Shown: positions 1 through 8,346 of the stretch, in pieces
How the letters are laid out: every line of letters starts with the position of its first letter
Position numbering within the stretch: position 1 is the stretch's first letter
Source of the DNA: Mucilaginibacter sp. SJ
Lineage (GTDB): Bacteria > Bacteroidota > Bacteroidia > Sphingobacteriales > Sphingobacteriaceae
NCBI RefSeq assembly: GCF_028993635.1
Contig: NZ_CP118631.1
Coordinates: 1,922,001 to 1,986,000, forward strand
Length of the DNA stretch: 64,000 nt
Direction of reading: 5' to 3'
Program-made: the position numbers and the translations under genes
Notes under the pieces: model-generated
The model's database searches: none
Told to the model about the DNA's origin: nothing
What the model saw: the letters and a program-made list of their open reading frames with translations, nothing else

Positions 1-495
1 TTTTACTGGAGCGATTAAGGGTTCAATAGACAAAAACTTTATTTTTGCATTAGTCTTAGATAACTCATTTATCCTGTAAGCGTATTCTTCACTTTCGACA
101 GACACCCCCATCCAAATATTTTCCGTCCAGTTTAATTCATTTGAAAGCTCGAGTAATCTTTCCGACCGCTTCGTCAGAACTTGATAAATATGTTGCGGAG
201 TACTGTTCATTACAGAAAATACGGCCTTGATAAAATCAAGTGGAACTTCAGGATGGAATAAATCGCTCATTGAATTAACAAATACAATTTTCGATTTTTT
301 CCAAGTAAAAGGAATACTTAATGCATCTGAATGGGTACGAATATTAAAACCGTCTTTATATTTATCTATCCCCATGGCTTGCAAACGTCTTGTCATGACC
401 TCTGCATAACAAAATTTACACCCCGGGCTAATTTTGTTACATCCTGTAACAGGATTCCATGTTAACTCTGTCCATTCAATATTTGATTGTGCCAT
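1..495 (-). CDS. DUF5131 (phage Gp37/Gp68-like) three-Cys-motif protein, N-terminal 165 aa, cut by window edge
   Basis: I translated the minus strand from the ATG at 495 to base 1 and found no stop in 165 codons, so the C-terminus lies outside the window. The protein begins MAQSNIEWTELTWNP and carries the cysteine cluster CNKISPGCKFC near residues 19-29. This Cys-x6-Cys-x2-Cys pattern is typical of DUF5131 and suggests metal or Fe-S binding, as in radical-SAM-like proteins. Later segments (VNSMSDLFHP, QHIYQVLTKR, NIWMGVSVE, FLSIEPLI) match the same family. The start codon overlaps the TcmP stop by one base (TAATG), so the two are probably translationally coupled. TcmP families are defined by this genetic linkage. 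The biochemical role of the pair is not established. The region is AT-rich compared with most of the window. Confidence 0.85.
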   Translation of the reverse strand, partial: MAQSNIEWTELTWNPVTGCNKISPGCKFCYAEVMTRRLQAMGIDKYKDGFNIRTHSDALSIPFTWKKSKIVFVNSMSDLFHPEVPLDFIKAVFSVMNSTPQHIYQVLTKRSERLLELSNELNWTENIWMGVSVESEEYAYRINELSKTNAKIKFLSIEPLIAPVK

Positions 496-1349
496 TATAA
501 CCTGTACTTTGGTTTAATAATATCGTTTGCTAATTTCAATGCCGTTTTATTATTAGTAGCCATCATAAAATGGTACATAATTGAGTTTGTGCTATTGCGC
601 ATTACAAAAGATTCAGAAACAAAGCCAAAGATAGTCTTTAATCTTTCTGTATATAAATTTCCTATTCTTTGTATTATTTCAACCTCTTTATTAACTAACG
701 TTTCATCACCAAACAATGTGTTTATTGTTTTTTGCGAATAAAATCTTGACAATATTTCATCTCTCGATAAACCGAGGAAACTTTCTAATTTCAAAAGCCA
801 AGCTTCGGGAATTTTTCTATCATTTTTTAACAATCTATTTACCCCAAGACCTGTAGGTACCAAAATCCATAAGTCTATACCTAACTCTTTAAGATTTTCA
901 ATTGACTTCCAATTAACGGTCATTCCATAAGGATCAATAAACGCAAGAGCTCGAAATGCCCGATTCTTTTTAAGAAAATTAGCCATATCGTTTAATTTTA
1001 CATTGCAATCCTCTTGAACTACATGTGCTTTGTCTTTCTTGTGAGGATAATCTATATTAATACGGGTTTCAAGTGAGTCTTTATTCTTTTTATCTTTCTC
1101 TACAAAATAGTACATATCAAAAGGCTTAGGATCGTCTATATCAAGCACCCGTAAAGCCGTACCTTTTATGGCTTCGACATCTTCATTCGCTCCAATTAAA
1201 CCAGAGCCAGCGAAACCATCAAAATATAAAGTTTTGACCCAAGATTGTTTATTCATTATTGTTAAATATGCCTTTGCATAATTAACAACTATTTCCATTT
1301 TTGCTTCTGTCCAGTTACCTCCGAACTGATTGATTGTGTTTGGTTTCAA
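495..1349 (-). CDS. tcmP: Three-Cys-motif partner protein TcmP
   Basis: This is a 284-aa protein of the TcmP family, which is encoded next to three-Cys-motif (DUF5131) proteins; here that partner follows directly with a one-base overlap. The N-terminus has NQFGGNW and a methyltransferase-like glycine motif, YFDGFAGSG, near residues 43-51. A second motif, AFIDPYGM, lies around residues 135-142 in the position of a catalytic DPPY-like motif. Together these suggest a Rossmann-type methyltransferase fold, but activity is unproven. Length and start fit the family. The upstream 200 bp is very AT-rich and separates it from a divergent ATPase gene. The pair may be a mobile or defence-type module; that is inference from composition and phage association of DUF5131. 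Confidence 0.88.
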   Translation of the reverse strand: MKPNTINQFGGNWTEAKMEIVVNYAKAYLTIMNKQSWVKTLYFDGFAGSGLIGANEDVEAIKGTALRVLDIDDPKPFDMYYFVEKDKKNKDSLETRINIDYPHKKDKAHVVQEDCNVKLNDMANFLKKNRAFRALAFIDPYGMTVNWKSIENLKELGIDLWILVPTGLGVNRLLKNDRKIPEAWLLKLESFLGLSRDEILSRFYSQKTINTLFGDETLVNKEVEIIQRIGNLYTERLKTIFGFVSESFVMRNSTNSIMYHFMMATNNKTALKLANDIIKPKYRL

Positions 1350-1567
1350 GGTTAAAATACTAATTTTTTTAGTAAAATAATAATTAATTATATTTTTACA
1401 TAGGCATTCGTAAGGTTATATTAAAATAATAAAAAAACAACCCGTGTTTTCACCGTATTTTTAATCTTACAAAGTATGCAGTTATTGTTCGAGAGTAGAT
1501 TCCTCGTGCCTTTCGCATAAGCAAATGACTTACAAACAATGCATCAAACCCCTATCTTTACCCTACC

Positions 1568-2311
1568 ATGGAAGCTAAACCTTTTCTCCAGGAGATCCAA
1601 CTGAAACGAGATATGGTGCCATCGTTTGATGCTTATCCGTTTCACATCCCGGCTATCAGGAACTTGTCGTCATTAAAGTTCCATCGTGATGTTACTTTTA
1701 TCATTGGCGAAAATGGTTCGGGGAAATCAACGCTGGTAGAGGCCATCGCTTTGCATATGGGTTTCAGTATCGAGGGAGGCTCAAAAAACGCGCAGTTTCA
1801 AACGCATAATAATTCGTCGCAACTTTTCAATTATTTAACCGGTATAAAAAGCTACAAAAAGCCAACCGATTATTTCTTTCTCCGGGCCGAAAGCTTTTAT
1901 AACGTAGCCACCTATATGGAAAACGTTTATGAAAACGACAAAGGCACGTTTGCACGGCAATATGGTGTAAAGTCGCTTCATGAATGCTCACATGGTGAAT
2001 CGTTCATGGCTACGCTAACCAACAGGCTTACCGGCAACGGACTTTATATATTTGATGAGCCAGAGGCCGCATTATCGCCAAACAGGCAGATGGCGGCACT
2101 CTCGCTCATCAATACGCTTGTGAATGAAAACTCACAATTCATTATCGCTACCCACTCTCCTATTTTATTAGCCTACCCGGGCGCAACCATTTACCAGTTA
2201 GACGATTCGGGCATAAAACAGGTACAATATGAGGAAACGGAACATTACATGGTTACCAGGCACTTCCTGAATAACCATGCCGAAATGACCCGCATCCTAT
2301 TTGGTGAATAA
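1568..2311 (+). CDS. AAA/ABC-type ATP-binding protein (AAA_21-like), 247 aa
   Basis: A single-domain ATPase of the ABC/SMC-like AAA class. Walker A is GENGSGKST near residues 47-55. The signature-like segment CSHGES is near residue 142. Walker B is LYIFDEPEAALS around residues 160-171, followed by the H-loop segment IATHSPILLAYPG. There are no membrane segments and no fused nuclease. Small cytosolic proteins of this sort are often annotated as ABC ATPases of unknown function. It diverges from the tcmP/DUF5131 pair and has a more normal base composition, so linkage to that pair is uncertain. The start at 1568 places the ATPase core 35-40 residues from the N-terminus, as usual for the family. 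Confidence 0.85.
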   Translation: MEAKPFLQEIQLKRDMVPSFDAYPFHIPAIRNLSSLKFHRDVTFIIGENGSGKSTLVEAIALHMGFSIEGGSKNAQFQTHNNSSQLFNYLTGIKSYKKPTDYFFLRAESFYNVATYMENVYENDKGTFARQYGVKSLHECSHGESFMATLTNRLTGNGLYIFDEPEAALSPNRQMAALSLINTLVNENSQFIIATHSPILLAYPGATIYQLDDSGIKQVQYEETEHYMVTRHFLNNHAEMTRILFGE

Positions 2312-2328
2312 GTGACTTCCCGAAAATT

Positions 2329-2922
2329 TTAAGCTCCCATATTACCGGTTTTAACCGCCCCGGCGCGTTTGTAATTAACAAAGATCACTCCGCTTGGTGT
2401 AACGGTGCTTTCTGTTACCGCCAAAGTAGTAGGCACGGTGTCCTCACTGAATATGGTTTTCCCTTTGCCAAGAAGTACGGGATATATTTTAAGCCAGAGC
2501 TCGTCCACCAGGTCATGTTTCAGTAACAACTTAACCAGTTCTCCGCTGCCCCACACTTTAATATCCGAACCTTCTGAATCTTTCAGTTTTTTAATATCTT
2601 CTATACTTGTAAGGAACACGCTGTTGTTCCAATCGGATTTATCCCTGGTGTTGGATAACACATATTTTTTCACCTCATTGATACCAGGCCAATAATCCGC
2701 ATGCTTAGGCCAATACTCCTCAAAAATATCGAACGTTTTCCGGCCCAGCAGAATGTCTGTGGCTTCCATCTGCTGCTGCATCATCTTACCCGAAACTTCA
2801 TCCATAAAAGGTGCAGACCAGCCGCCATATTTAAAACTGCCTGATTGATCCTCTTCCGGGCCACCTGGTGCCTGCATTACGCCATCTAATGTCATGAATG
2901 TTAAAACGATTATCTTTCTCAT
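2329..2922 (-). CDS. Dihydrofolate reductase family protein (RibD C-terminal-like)
   Basis: The protein (197 aa from the chosen start) begins MRKIIVLTFMTLDGVMQAPGG, the typical opening of small RibD_C/DHFR-like reductases that bind NADPH. Other family segments are ILLGRKTFDIFEEYWP, VKYVLS, VWGSGELVKLLL and ELWLKIYPVLLGKGKTIF. The open frame continues upstream to 2976, but the ATG at 2922 is preceded by a strong AGGAGGT sequence 7 bases away, and homologues begin at this methionine, so I choose 2922. It is convergent with the ATPase gene, with only 17 bases between stops. The substrate is unknown; many such genes sit alone as here. Confidence 0.9.
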   Translation of the reverse strand: MRKIIVLTFMTLDGVMQAPGGPEEDQSGSFKYGGWSAPFMDEVSGKMMQQQMEATDILLGRKTFDIFEEYWPKHADYWPGINEVKKYVLSNTRDKSDWNNSVFLTSIEDIKKLKDSEGSDIKVWGSGELVKLLLKHDLVDELWLKIYPVLLGKGKTIFSEDTVPTTLAVTESTVTPSGVIFVNYKRAGAVKTGNMGA

Positions 2923-2929
2923 AAGATTT

Positions 2930-2936
2930 ACCTCCT
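2930..2936 (-). promoter_or_regulatory. Strong Shine-Dalgarno (AGGAGGT) that decides the start of the RibD-like gene
   Basis: On the minus strand AGGAGGT ends 7 bases before the ATG at 2922. Strong Shine-Dalgarno sequences are uncommon in Bacteroidota, so this one is notable and rules out the longer start at 2976. Confidence 0.75.
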
Positions 2937-3122
2937 GATGTGGTTGATGTTTAAAATTTGTTTTATTATGATACAAATCTCAGCAATAAGGTAATAATGC
3001 CTGCGGTGTATTTGCGACCAATGATAGGATGAATGCGACGGGTAACAAAACATCTTTAACCAATGATTTTATAATTTCTTTACCCCGGTTATATCAGCTG
3101 TTAGCTATATTGCAGGCACCAT

Positions 3123-3725
3123 ATGAAAAAGAACTATATCGACCTGCTTGAAAACATCTATGCCCTGGCGCAAACCGGTATCAGGTATACCAAAAGCCCT
3201 TTCGATATGGAGCGCTATCAAAAACTATTGGATATAGCCACACAGGAATACAGCGAATTTACCGGCCTGGAAACCGAAGTTTTAAAAGAACGCTTTCGCA
3301 ACGATCTGGGATATGCCACACCAAAAGTGGGCGTTAACGGTATCTTGTTTGATAACAATGGCCGCCTGCTGGTTGAGCACCGCAGCGACGATTTTTTATG
3401 GGGTTTGCCCGGCGGCTGGGTTGATATTGGCGAAGACCCGGAAACAGCCATGAAACGTGAGTTTTGGGAAGAGGCCCGGCTAATTGTTGAACCGGTTGAG
3501 ATCATTAAATTCTTCGCTGTCCCCGCCGGTCAATTTCAGCAGCCCCATAGTTCGGTAGTAGTGCTTTATTTATGCAAATACGTTAGCGGCAATATCGAAA
3601 CATCCATAGAAAGTCTCGAAATAAAATTTGTTGATCCGGTCGAAATAACCACCTGGCATAAAAACCACGGGGAATATGTAAAAGAAGCGTTACTTCATCG
3701 AAAAAAAGCCATGTCGCAAGTATAA
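3123..3725 (+). CDS. NUDIX hydrolase with N-terminal helical domain
   Basis: A 200-aa NUDIX pyrophosphohydrolase. Residues 1-65 form a helical N-terminal extension (start KKNYIDLLENIYALAQTG) of the type found in NUDIX hydrolases acting on nucleoside-diphosphate-linked substrates. The NUDIX fold begins near residue 70 (PKVGVNGILFDNNGRLLVEH). The NUDIX box is near residues 97-119, with GWVDIGEDPETA followed by REFWEEARL. The catalytic REUxEE core is intact, but the usual glycine after EEx is arginine. The substrate cannot be read from sequence. It stands alone between a divergent reductase gene and a small ORF. Confidence 0.9.
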   Translation: MKKNYIDLLENIYALAQTGIRYTKSPFDMERYQKLLDIATQEYSEFTGLETEVLKERFRNDLGYATPKVGVNGILFDNNGRLLVEHRSDDFLWGLPGGWVDIGEDPETAMKREFWEEARLIVEPVEIIKFFAVPAGQFQQPHSSVVVLYLCKYVSGNIETSIESLEIKFVDPVEITTWHKNHGEYVKEALLHRKKAMSQV

Positions 3726-3956
3726 AAATTTGTTTCGGTCACTTCCTCTTTATCCACTCCTTTATGAGCTGACGGTTTCGTTTTTTCAGTCTCATTTAAT
3801 ATACTTTCCGCAAAACCGGCAACTATCCGCATAAAACGACACCGCATTTCACATAATGCGTAAAGATTTGACCATCAGCAAAATATAAATGTATATTTAT
3901 ATACCTGCTCGTTTAGCAATTAACTGAACTCAAACTGATTTTTAAACATTAAAGCC

Positions 3957-4136
3957 ATGAGTACATCAACCAAAGCATTCGACAAAAACACCTTTATGGG
4001 TTTTAGGGACAAAAATACCTCAATGGGATTTGCTGATAATGAAACAGGCCTTGAGCCCGAAGACGAAGCCGCCGACGGATTTGTAGCTTCGCCCGACCCG
4101 GATAATGCAACTGAAGAGCCGTCGATGGATAGTTAG
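3957..4136 (+). CDS. Small acidic hypothetical protein, 59 aa, with internal duplication
   Basis: ATG at 3957 and TAG at 4134-4136 enclose a 59-aa frame. The N-terminal half contains an imperfect tandem repeat, DKNTFMGFR then DKNTSMGFA. The rest is strongly acidic (GLEPEDEAADGF, PDPDNATEEPSMDS). There is no signal peptide or membrane segment. The frame is preceded by a plausible A/T-rich leader and lies 81 bp upstream of the TPR gene on the same strand. I do not recognise a family. The repeat, coherent composition and clean start/stop make it a credible short gene, but it could be a chance frame. Confidence 0.5.
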   Translation: MSTSTKAFDKNTFMGFRDKNTSMGFADNETGLEPEDEAADGFVASPDPDNATEEPSMDS

Positions 4137-4217
4137 GAACTGTTTTACCTGGCTGGTACCATTACCCTGTATATCTCTACCCCCTAAAAACTGGGTCTTT
4201 GTTTTATTTTATCATTT

Positions 4218-5651
4218 ATGCTAAACCACATACTAAAGGGAATGGTTTGCGTATGCCTTTTAACCGGCATTGCCACGGATACCTATGCTCAAAAAAACAT
4301 ATTAAATCGGTTAAGATCAGAAGCGGCCCGGCATAAAAATGATACCGCGGGTGTTGAACCTTTACGCCAATTAAGCTTACAATTGCAGGCCACCTGGCCT
4401 GATAGCGCGCTGATTTATGCACAGCAGGGGCTTGAACTGGCCCGCAAATTCTCGTTCAAAAAAGGCGAGGCCGATTGCATGAACCGCCTGGGTGTGGTTT
4501 TATGGAAAAATGGCAAGTATGACCAGGCCCTTTCTTTTTTACTCAACTCGTTGAAAATACGCGAAGAAATTAACGACCGTTTGGGTATTTTAAAAAGCCT
4601 TAGCGATATAGGCATCGTTTACTCCGACCAATTGGATAACGTAAAAGCCCTATCCTACCATTTTAAGGCTAAAGCTGTTGCCGAAGAACTGCATGAAACA
4701 GCGCGCCTGGGAATTATTCTGGCCAATATCGGCAACTGTTACATTAAGCTTAACAAGGTTGATTCGGCTTTAAACTATGAAATGCAGGCTTATACCATAA
4801 AGCAAACCTTAAAAGATACGGCTACCATGCCTAACACCTTATCCATTTTAGGCGACATCAACTATAAAATGGGACACACCGCCCTGGCGCTTGATTATTA
4901 CCGTGTGAGTATAAGTTATGCTGCGAAGGTAAACGACCAAAACAGCCTTGCCGACAGCTACAACAGCGTAGCGCAACTCTATAAGCAAAAAGGCATGACC
5001 GACTCAAGCATCTATTATGCAACGCTGGCCCTTAATGCTGCAAAAGCCGCGCTATATCCCGAGGGGATTTTTCACGCCAGCAACCTGCTTACCGATGTGT
5101 ACCGGGGCAAAAATGAGCATCTTGAGCTGCTTTATTTAAAAACCGCCCTCGCCGCTAAAGACAGTATGTTCAATGCGGAAAAAATTAAGCAGATCCAAAC
5201 GCTAAGTTTCAACGAGGCGGCGCGGCAGGAGGAAATTGCCGAAGAAAAGCACCGCGAAGAAGAGGCCCGGATAATTAATCTGCAAATGGTAGGCATAGCT
5301 GTTTTTATCCCGACATTTTTTTTGATAGTGTTACTGCTGAGCAAAAGCCGTACCCACCGCAAGGTGATTGAGTTTATGAGCGTGTTATGCCTGCTGCTGG
5401 CTTTTGAATTCCTAACCCTGTTTATTCATCCTTTTGTGCAGCGCCTCAGTAACCATTTACCCGTACTTGAGTTGGTGATCCTGGTATGCCTGGCCTCCGT
5501 GCTGGTACCATTCCATCATAAGCTTACTCATTTCATGCATGAGCGACTGGTACACGGGCATAAACCTCAACAGCCCCCAGTTACCGCGGCGGTACCTTCG
5601 CCAGAGAAAAAGGAAACTAAACCACCTGCCGCAAAACGTAAACCTGCGTAA
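4218..5651 (+). CDS. TPR-repeat protein with C-terminal membrane segments
   Basis: A 477-aa protein with a probable signal peptide (residues about 1-24, ending TYAQ). Tetratricopeptide repeats follow, about residues 35-320, visible as repeated A-L-x-Y and A-x-C-x-x-x-L-G patterns such as ADCMNRLGVVLWKNGKYDQA and DIGIVYSDQLDNVKA. A charged coiled segment (EEIAEEKHREEEARI) leads into three hydrophobic helices at about 354-375, 385-405 and 415-435. The C-terminal tail is Pro/Lys-rich. The layout resembles the sensor half of Bacteroidota TPR histidine kinases, but the kinase domains are absent. A scaffold or sensor role is inference. The 59-aa ORF upstream is co-directional. Confidence 0.8.
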   Translation: MLNHILKGMVCVCLLTGIATDTYAQKNILNRLRSEAARHKNDTAGVEPLRQLSLQLQATWPDSALIYAQQGLELARKFSFKKGEADCMNRLGVVLWKNGKYDQALSFLLNSLKIREEINDRLGILKSLSDIGIVYSDQLDNVKALSYHFKAKAVAEELHETARLGIILANIGNCYIKLNKVDSALNYEMQAYTIKQTLKDTATMPNTLSILGDINYKMGHTALALDYYRVSISYAAKVNDQNSLADSYNSVAQLYKQKGMTDSSIYYATLALNAAKAALYPEGIFHASNLLTDVYRGKNEHLELLYLKTALAAKDSMFNAEKIKQIQTLSFNEAARQEEIAEEKHREEEARIINLQMVGIAVFIPTFFLIVLLLSKSRTHRKVIEFMSVLCLLLAFEFLTLFIHPFVQRLSNHLPVLELVILVCLASVLVPFHHKLTHFMHERLVHGHKPQQPPVTAAVPSPEKKETKPPAAKRKPA

Positions 5652-5983
5652 GGTTAAGATAAAACGACTTTTTTTAGCGCAAGTCTTGCGGGCTCGGATG
5701 TGTGCTGGCTGACTTGTGATACGCAAGCCCAAGTTACCCGACTCATCAATCCCGGCCCGCAAAACTTGGGCTAAGGATATTATGCCACGCATAGGAACCA
5801 TGCCCTTCCCCTCACCCGGTTAAAATCACGGTTAAGAATTGGGTTAATGATTTTTTGTGGGTTAAAACGTTGGTTAGCGATCGTTTTTTAACCTATAATT
5901 GCCTTGCCTGCGAATCATTAACCAGGAATTAAAACCTTATTCCTCTACCAGACATAAGCCTATTACTAACCAACATTTATCAT
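5652..5983. other. 332-bp intergenic stretch without a recognised gene
   Basis: The stretch lies between the TPR gene and the GH76 gene. I see no RNA gene or coherent ORF. From about 5818 to 5902 the motif GGTTAA recurs several times (ggttaaaa, ggttaaga, gggttaatg, gggttaaaac), which may be regulatory for the downstream GH76 gene or simple chance. Confidence 0.4.
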
Positions 5984-7117
5984 ATGAAAAAACCAATCTG
6001 CTTTTTGATCCTGAGCTTGTTCATTACTATCGTAAGCTGCAGCAAGGGCAAAGATATTACCCCCGTTACCGCTAAACCGGGAACGGATACTACCCAAACC
6101 GATAACAGTACGGGATTTAGCAGTGCCGATGCCGACCTTGCCTATACAGCATTCAATAACGCTTTTTACGATTCAAATAATAAACTTTACTTCAGCACCA
6201 CAAAAAAAGATGGCGTTGCAGCTATATGGACGCAGGCTATTTACTGGGATATGGCCATGAATGTTTATGAGCGTACCAAAACCCCTGCACAGCTTACCCG
6301 CATTGGCGATATATACCAGGGTAATTATAATCATTACGATGGCTACAACTGGAACAACACCACCGTTTGGTTTATTTATGACGATATGATGTGGTGGGTT
6401 ATTGCCCTGGCGCGCGCCAACCAGCTTACCGGCAATGCCACTTATCTTGAAAAAGCAAAATCCGGGTTCGAGAGGGTTTGGAACGGCTCTTATGATCCTG
6501 TAGATGGCGGCATGTTCTGGGATTTTCAGCACAGTGGAAAAAACTCATGTATCAACTTCCCTACCGTTATAGCAGCCATGAAATTGTATAATATCACCAA
6601 GGATGTTTCTTATCTCAACAAGGCCAAATCTATCTATACCTGGTCGAAAACTAATTTGGTTGACGCATCGGGCAAAGTGAACGACAACAAAATAGGCAAT
6701 AACCCTCCGGGTGGCCAGGATTATACTTATAACTCGGGTACTGCAATTGGCGCAGCCATGGCCTTATACAAACAAACCAACGATGCAGCTTACCTTAACG
6801 ATGCCAAACTATATGCCGATTATATAAAAAACAATATGTGCACCAACGGCATATTGCCTGCCGAAGGAGATTTTAACGAACAGGGCGTTCTGAAAGCCAT
6901 TTTCGCGCAATATATAGTGCAACTGATCAACGAGGGTGCCCAAAGCCAATACCTCAGCTGGCTCCAAACCAACGTTAATACCGGCTGGAAAAACCGCGAT
7001 GGCCGGAACCTTACTTATCGTAATTATGCGGTACCTACCCCAACCGGCGATATTCAATCATACGAAGCCAGCAGCATCGTAACTTTTATGCAGCTGATAC
7101 CGCCAACTAAGAAATAA
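5984..7117 (+). CDS. Glycoside hydrolase family 76 protein (alpha-1,6-mannanase-like), lipoprotein
   Basis: A 377-aa predicted lipoprotein: a hydrophobic signal ends VSCS with the lipidated cysteine at residue 19. A Thr/Asp-rich linker of about 25 residues follows, then an (alpha/alpha)6 barrel. The GH76 catalytic Asp-Asp pair is in FIYDDMMWW at about residues 133-134. GH76 enzymes cleave alpha-1,6-mannan backbones. Other conserved stretches are YWDMAMNVYERT, GGMFWDF and YNSGTAIGAAMALY. Placement on the outer-membrane surface or periplasmic face is expected from the lipobox. It sits about 4 kb from a GH92 mannosidase, which supports a mannan theme, although the two are not in one operon and no SusC/D pair is in the window. 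Confidence 0.9.
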   Translation: MKKPICFLILSLFITIVSCSKGKDITPVTAKPGTDTTQTDNSTGFSSADADLAYTAFNNAFYDSNNKLYFSTTKKDGVAAIWTQAIYWDMAMNVYERTKTPAQLTRIGDIYQGNYNHYDGYNWNNTTVWFIYDDMMWWVIALARANQLTGNATYLEKAKSGFERVWNGSYDPVDGGMFWDFQHSGKNSCINFPTVIAAMKLYNITKDVSYLNKAKSIYTWSKTNLVDASGKVNDNKIGNNPPGGQDYTYNSGTAIGAAMALYKQTNDAAYLNDAKLYADYIKNNMCTNGILPAEGDFNEQGVLKAIFAQYIVQLINEGAQSQYLSWLQTNVNTGWKNRDGRNLTYRNYAVPTPTGDIQSYEASSIVTFMQLIPPTKK

Positions 7118-7141
7118 GCATTACGGTCTGCTATTTCCCAC

Positions 7142-7185
7142 AAACCGCGAAGGCGCAAAAAAATTATTTTGCGCCTTCGCGGTTT
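7142..7185. terminator. Bidirectional hairpin terminator between GH76 and a convergent gene
   Basis: Perfect 19-bp arms (left 7142-7160, right 7167-7185) enclose a 6-base loop. The stem core is GCGAAGGCGC, and A/T runs flank it on both sides. It lies between two convergent stop codons and can serve both strands. Confidence 0.85.
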
Positions 7186-7203
7186 TGCGTGTTTATACAT
7201 GAT

Positions 7204-7539
7204 TTAAATAGTCCACAATTGCGGCGTATCCCTAAAATGATTGATCTCCTCAATCACATCCAGTACTTCATCGGGCGATAGTTCATTTTCGCCATCTGCA
7301 ACATAACTAAACACTTTTCCCGGTTGCTCAAAAGTAATATAACCCAGGTAATCGGGGTTGTTTTTTTTATTCGCCTGTAAAAGCTTATCAGGCTGGTTAA
7401 GCTTGGCTACAGTTGATTTATCGCGGCGATAAATGCTATAAGTATAGGTTAACACCGGGTGACCGTCTGCATGGGCATCACTATCCGGTATTATAAGAAG
7501 TGTTAAATTTTTAGCTATAGTAATAAAAAATGGTTTCAT
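7204..7539 (-). CDS. Hypothetical protein, about 111 aa
   Basis: I do not recognise a family. The frame runs to an upstream methionine at 7584, but the ATG at 7539 (MKPFFITIAKNLTLLII) gives a more natural protein start, so I list that one. The sequence has a hydrophobic beta-rich N-terminus, a Lys/Asn-rich middle (KLLQANKKNNPDYLGYITF) and an acidic helical end (ELSPDEVLDVIEEINHF). No signal peptide is clear. It is convergent with the GH76 gene and shares its terminator. Composition is consistent with a small soluble protein. Confidence 0.6.
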   Translation of the reverse strand: MKPFFITIAKNLTLLIIPDSDAHADGHPVLTYTYSIYRRDKSTVAKLNQPDKLLQANKKNNPDYLGYITFEQPGKVFSYVADGENELSPDEVLDVIEEINHFRDTPQLWTI

Positions 7540-7700
7540 TGTAGTATTAAGTGTAGCATCAAAATATAGCAAGGGGAATGCCATGATCGCAATTTCGATA
7601 AAATTAATTTACTTTCAGTATAAATAATATTTTTCAATAAAGATTGAATTATGGCATGATTTTTAAAGTGTTTATATATACAAACTAAAAACATCAAACT

Positions 7701-7856
7701 ATGAGATCACTATTGTATATCATCGCAGTTATCCTCATTATAGGATGGGCGATCAGTGTTTTTGCCTATTCGGCAACAGGTTTAATTCATGCTTTATTGG
7801 TAATTGCCGTAATTTCATTTTTACTTGGCATTATCAGAAGCCCTTCAACAGTTTAA
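7701..7856 (+). CDS. Lmo0937-like small membrane protein, 51 aa
   Basis: ATG at 7701 and TAA at 7854-7856 encode 51 residues beginning MRSLLYIIAVILIIGW. There are two hydrophobic helices (about residues 4-22 and 29-46) with a short polar turn (YSATG), ending GIIRSPSTV. This matches the widespread Lmo0937 (DUF5670) family, which is small, two-helix and often stress-associated in Bacteroidota. It is monocistronic: a GC-rich hairpin terminator follows at 7883-7902. Function is unknown. Confidence 0.85.
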   Translation: MRSLLYIIAVILIIGWAISVFAYSATGLIHALLVIAVISFLLGIIRSPSTV

Positions 7857-7882
7857 AAACTATTTTTTTATAAGAAAACAGA

Positions 7883-7902
7883 ACGCGGGCCGCAAGCCCG
7901 CG
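7883..7902 (+). terminator. Terminator after the Lmo0937-like gene
   Basis: Inverted repeat ACGCGGGC / GCCCGCGT with a 4-base loop, followed by a T-rich run (ttattgttt). It lies 26 bases after the stop codon at 7856. Confidence 0.8.
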
Positions 7903-7982
7903 TTTATTGTTTGGGGATTTAAGCTAAAATGTCACACAAACTTTAATAACATTTGTTTAACGTTATTATAAGCCGTACTACG

Positions 7983-8330
7983 ATGACATTAAGCGACGAA
8001 GAATTTAGGGAAGAATATAAACCACTGCATATTCCCTCACATTTTGACCCTGAGGATACTCAGCAAAACAAAGCCATTTACGCGCTGGCACGAATTGGTC
8101 ATGGTTCGGTAACCGATGTATTGAAAGAACTTGATCTGCTTCAGCCGCACTTTGTTAATGAGCAGGTTACCGCGTTAGTTAAAGCCACTCTTACTAACTT
8201 ATATAACAAAGGGCTGCTTAAAGGCCAAGAACATAACGGAGAAATGCATTTTAACCTTAGCAAGATTACTAACGCTAACGATGGACTGACAGACACAGGT
8301 GATATTAACCGCCTGCCTAAAAGCACATGA
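7983..8330 (+). CDS. Small winged-helix-like hypothetical protein, about 115 aa
   Basis: An in-frame ATG exists at 7953, but the methionine at 7983 (MTLSDEEFREEYKPLHIP) looks like the natural start. The middle reads IYALARIGHGSVTDVLKELDLLQP, then VKATLTNLYNKGLLKGQEHNGEMHFNLSK. The pattern of a helix, a serine-valine turn, a second helix, and then 'YNKGLLK' with a beta wing resembles winged-helix folds. I do not recognise a named family and cannot assign DNA binding. It is convergent with the DUF2461 gene. Confidence 0.65.
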   Translation: MTLSDEEFREEYKPLHIPSHFDPEDTQQNKAIYALARIGHGSVTDVLKELDLLQPHFVNEQVTALVKATLTNLYNKGLLKGQEHNGEMHFNLSKITNANDGLTDTGDINRLPKST

Positions 8331-8346
8331 GGACATTGGCTTCTTC

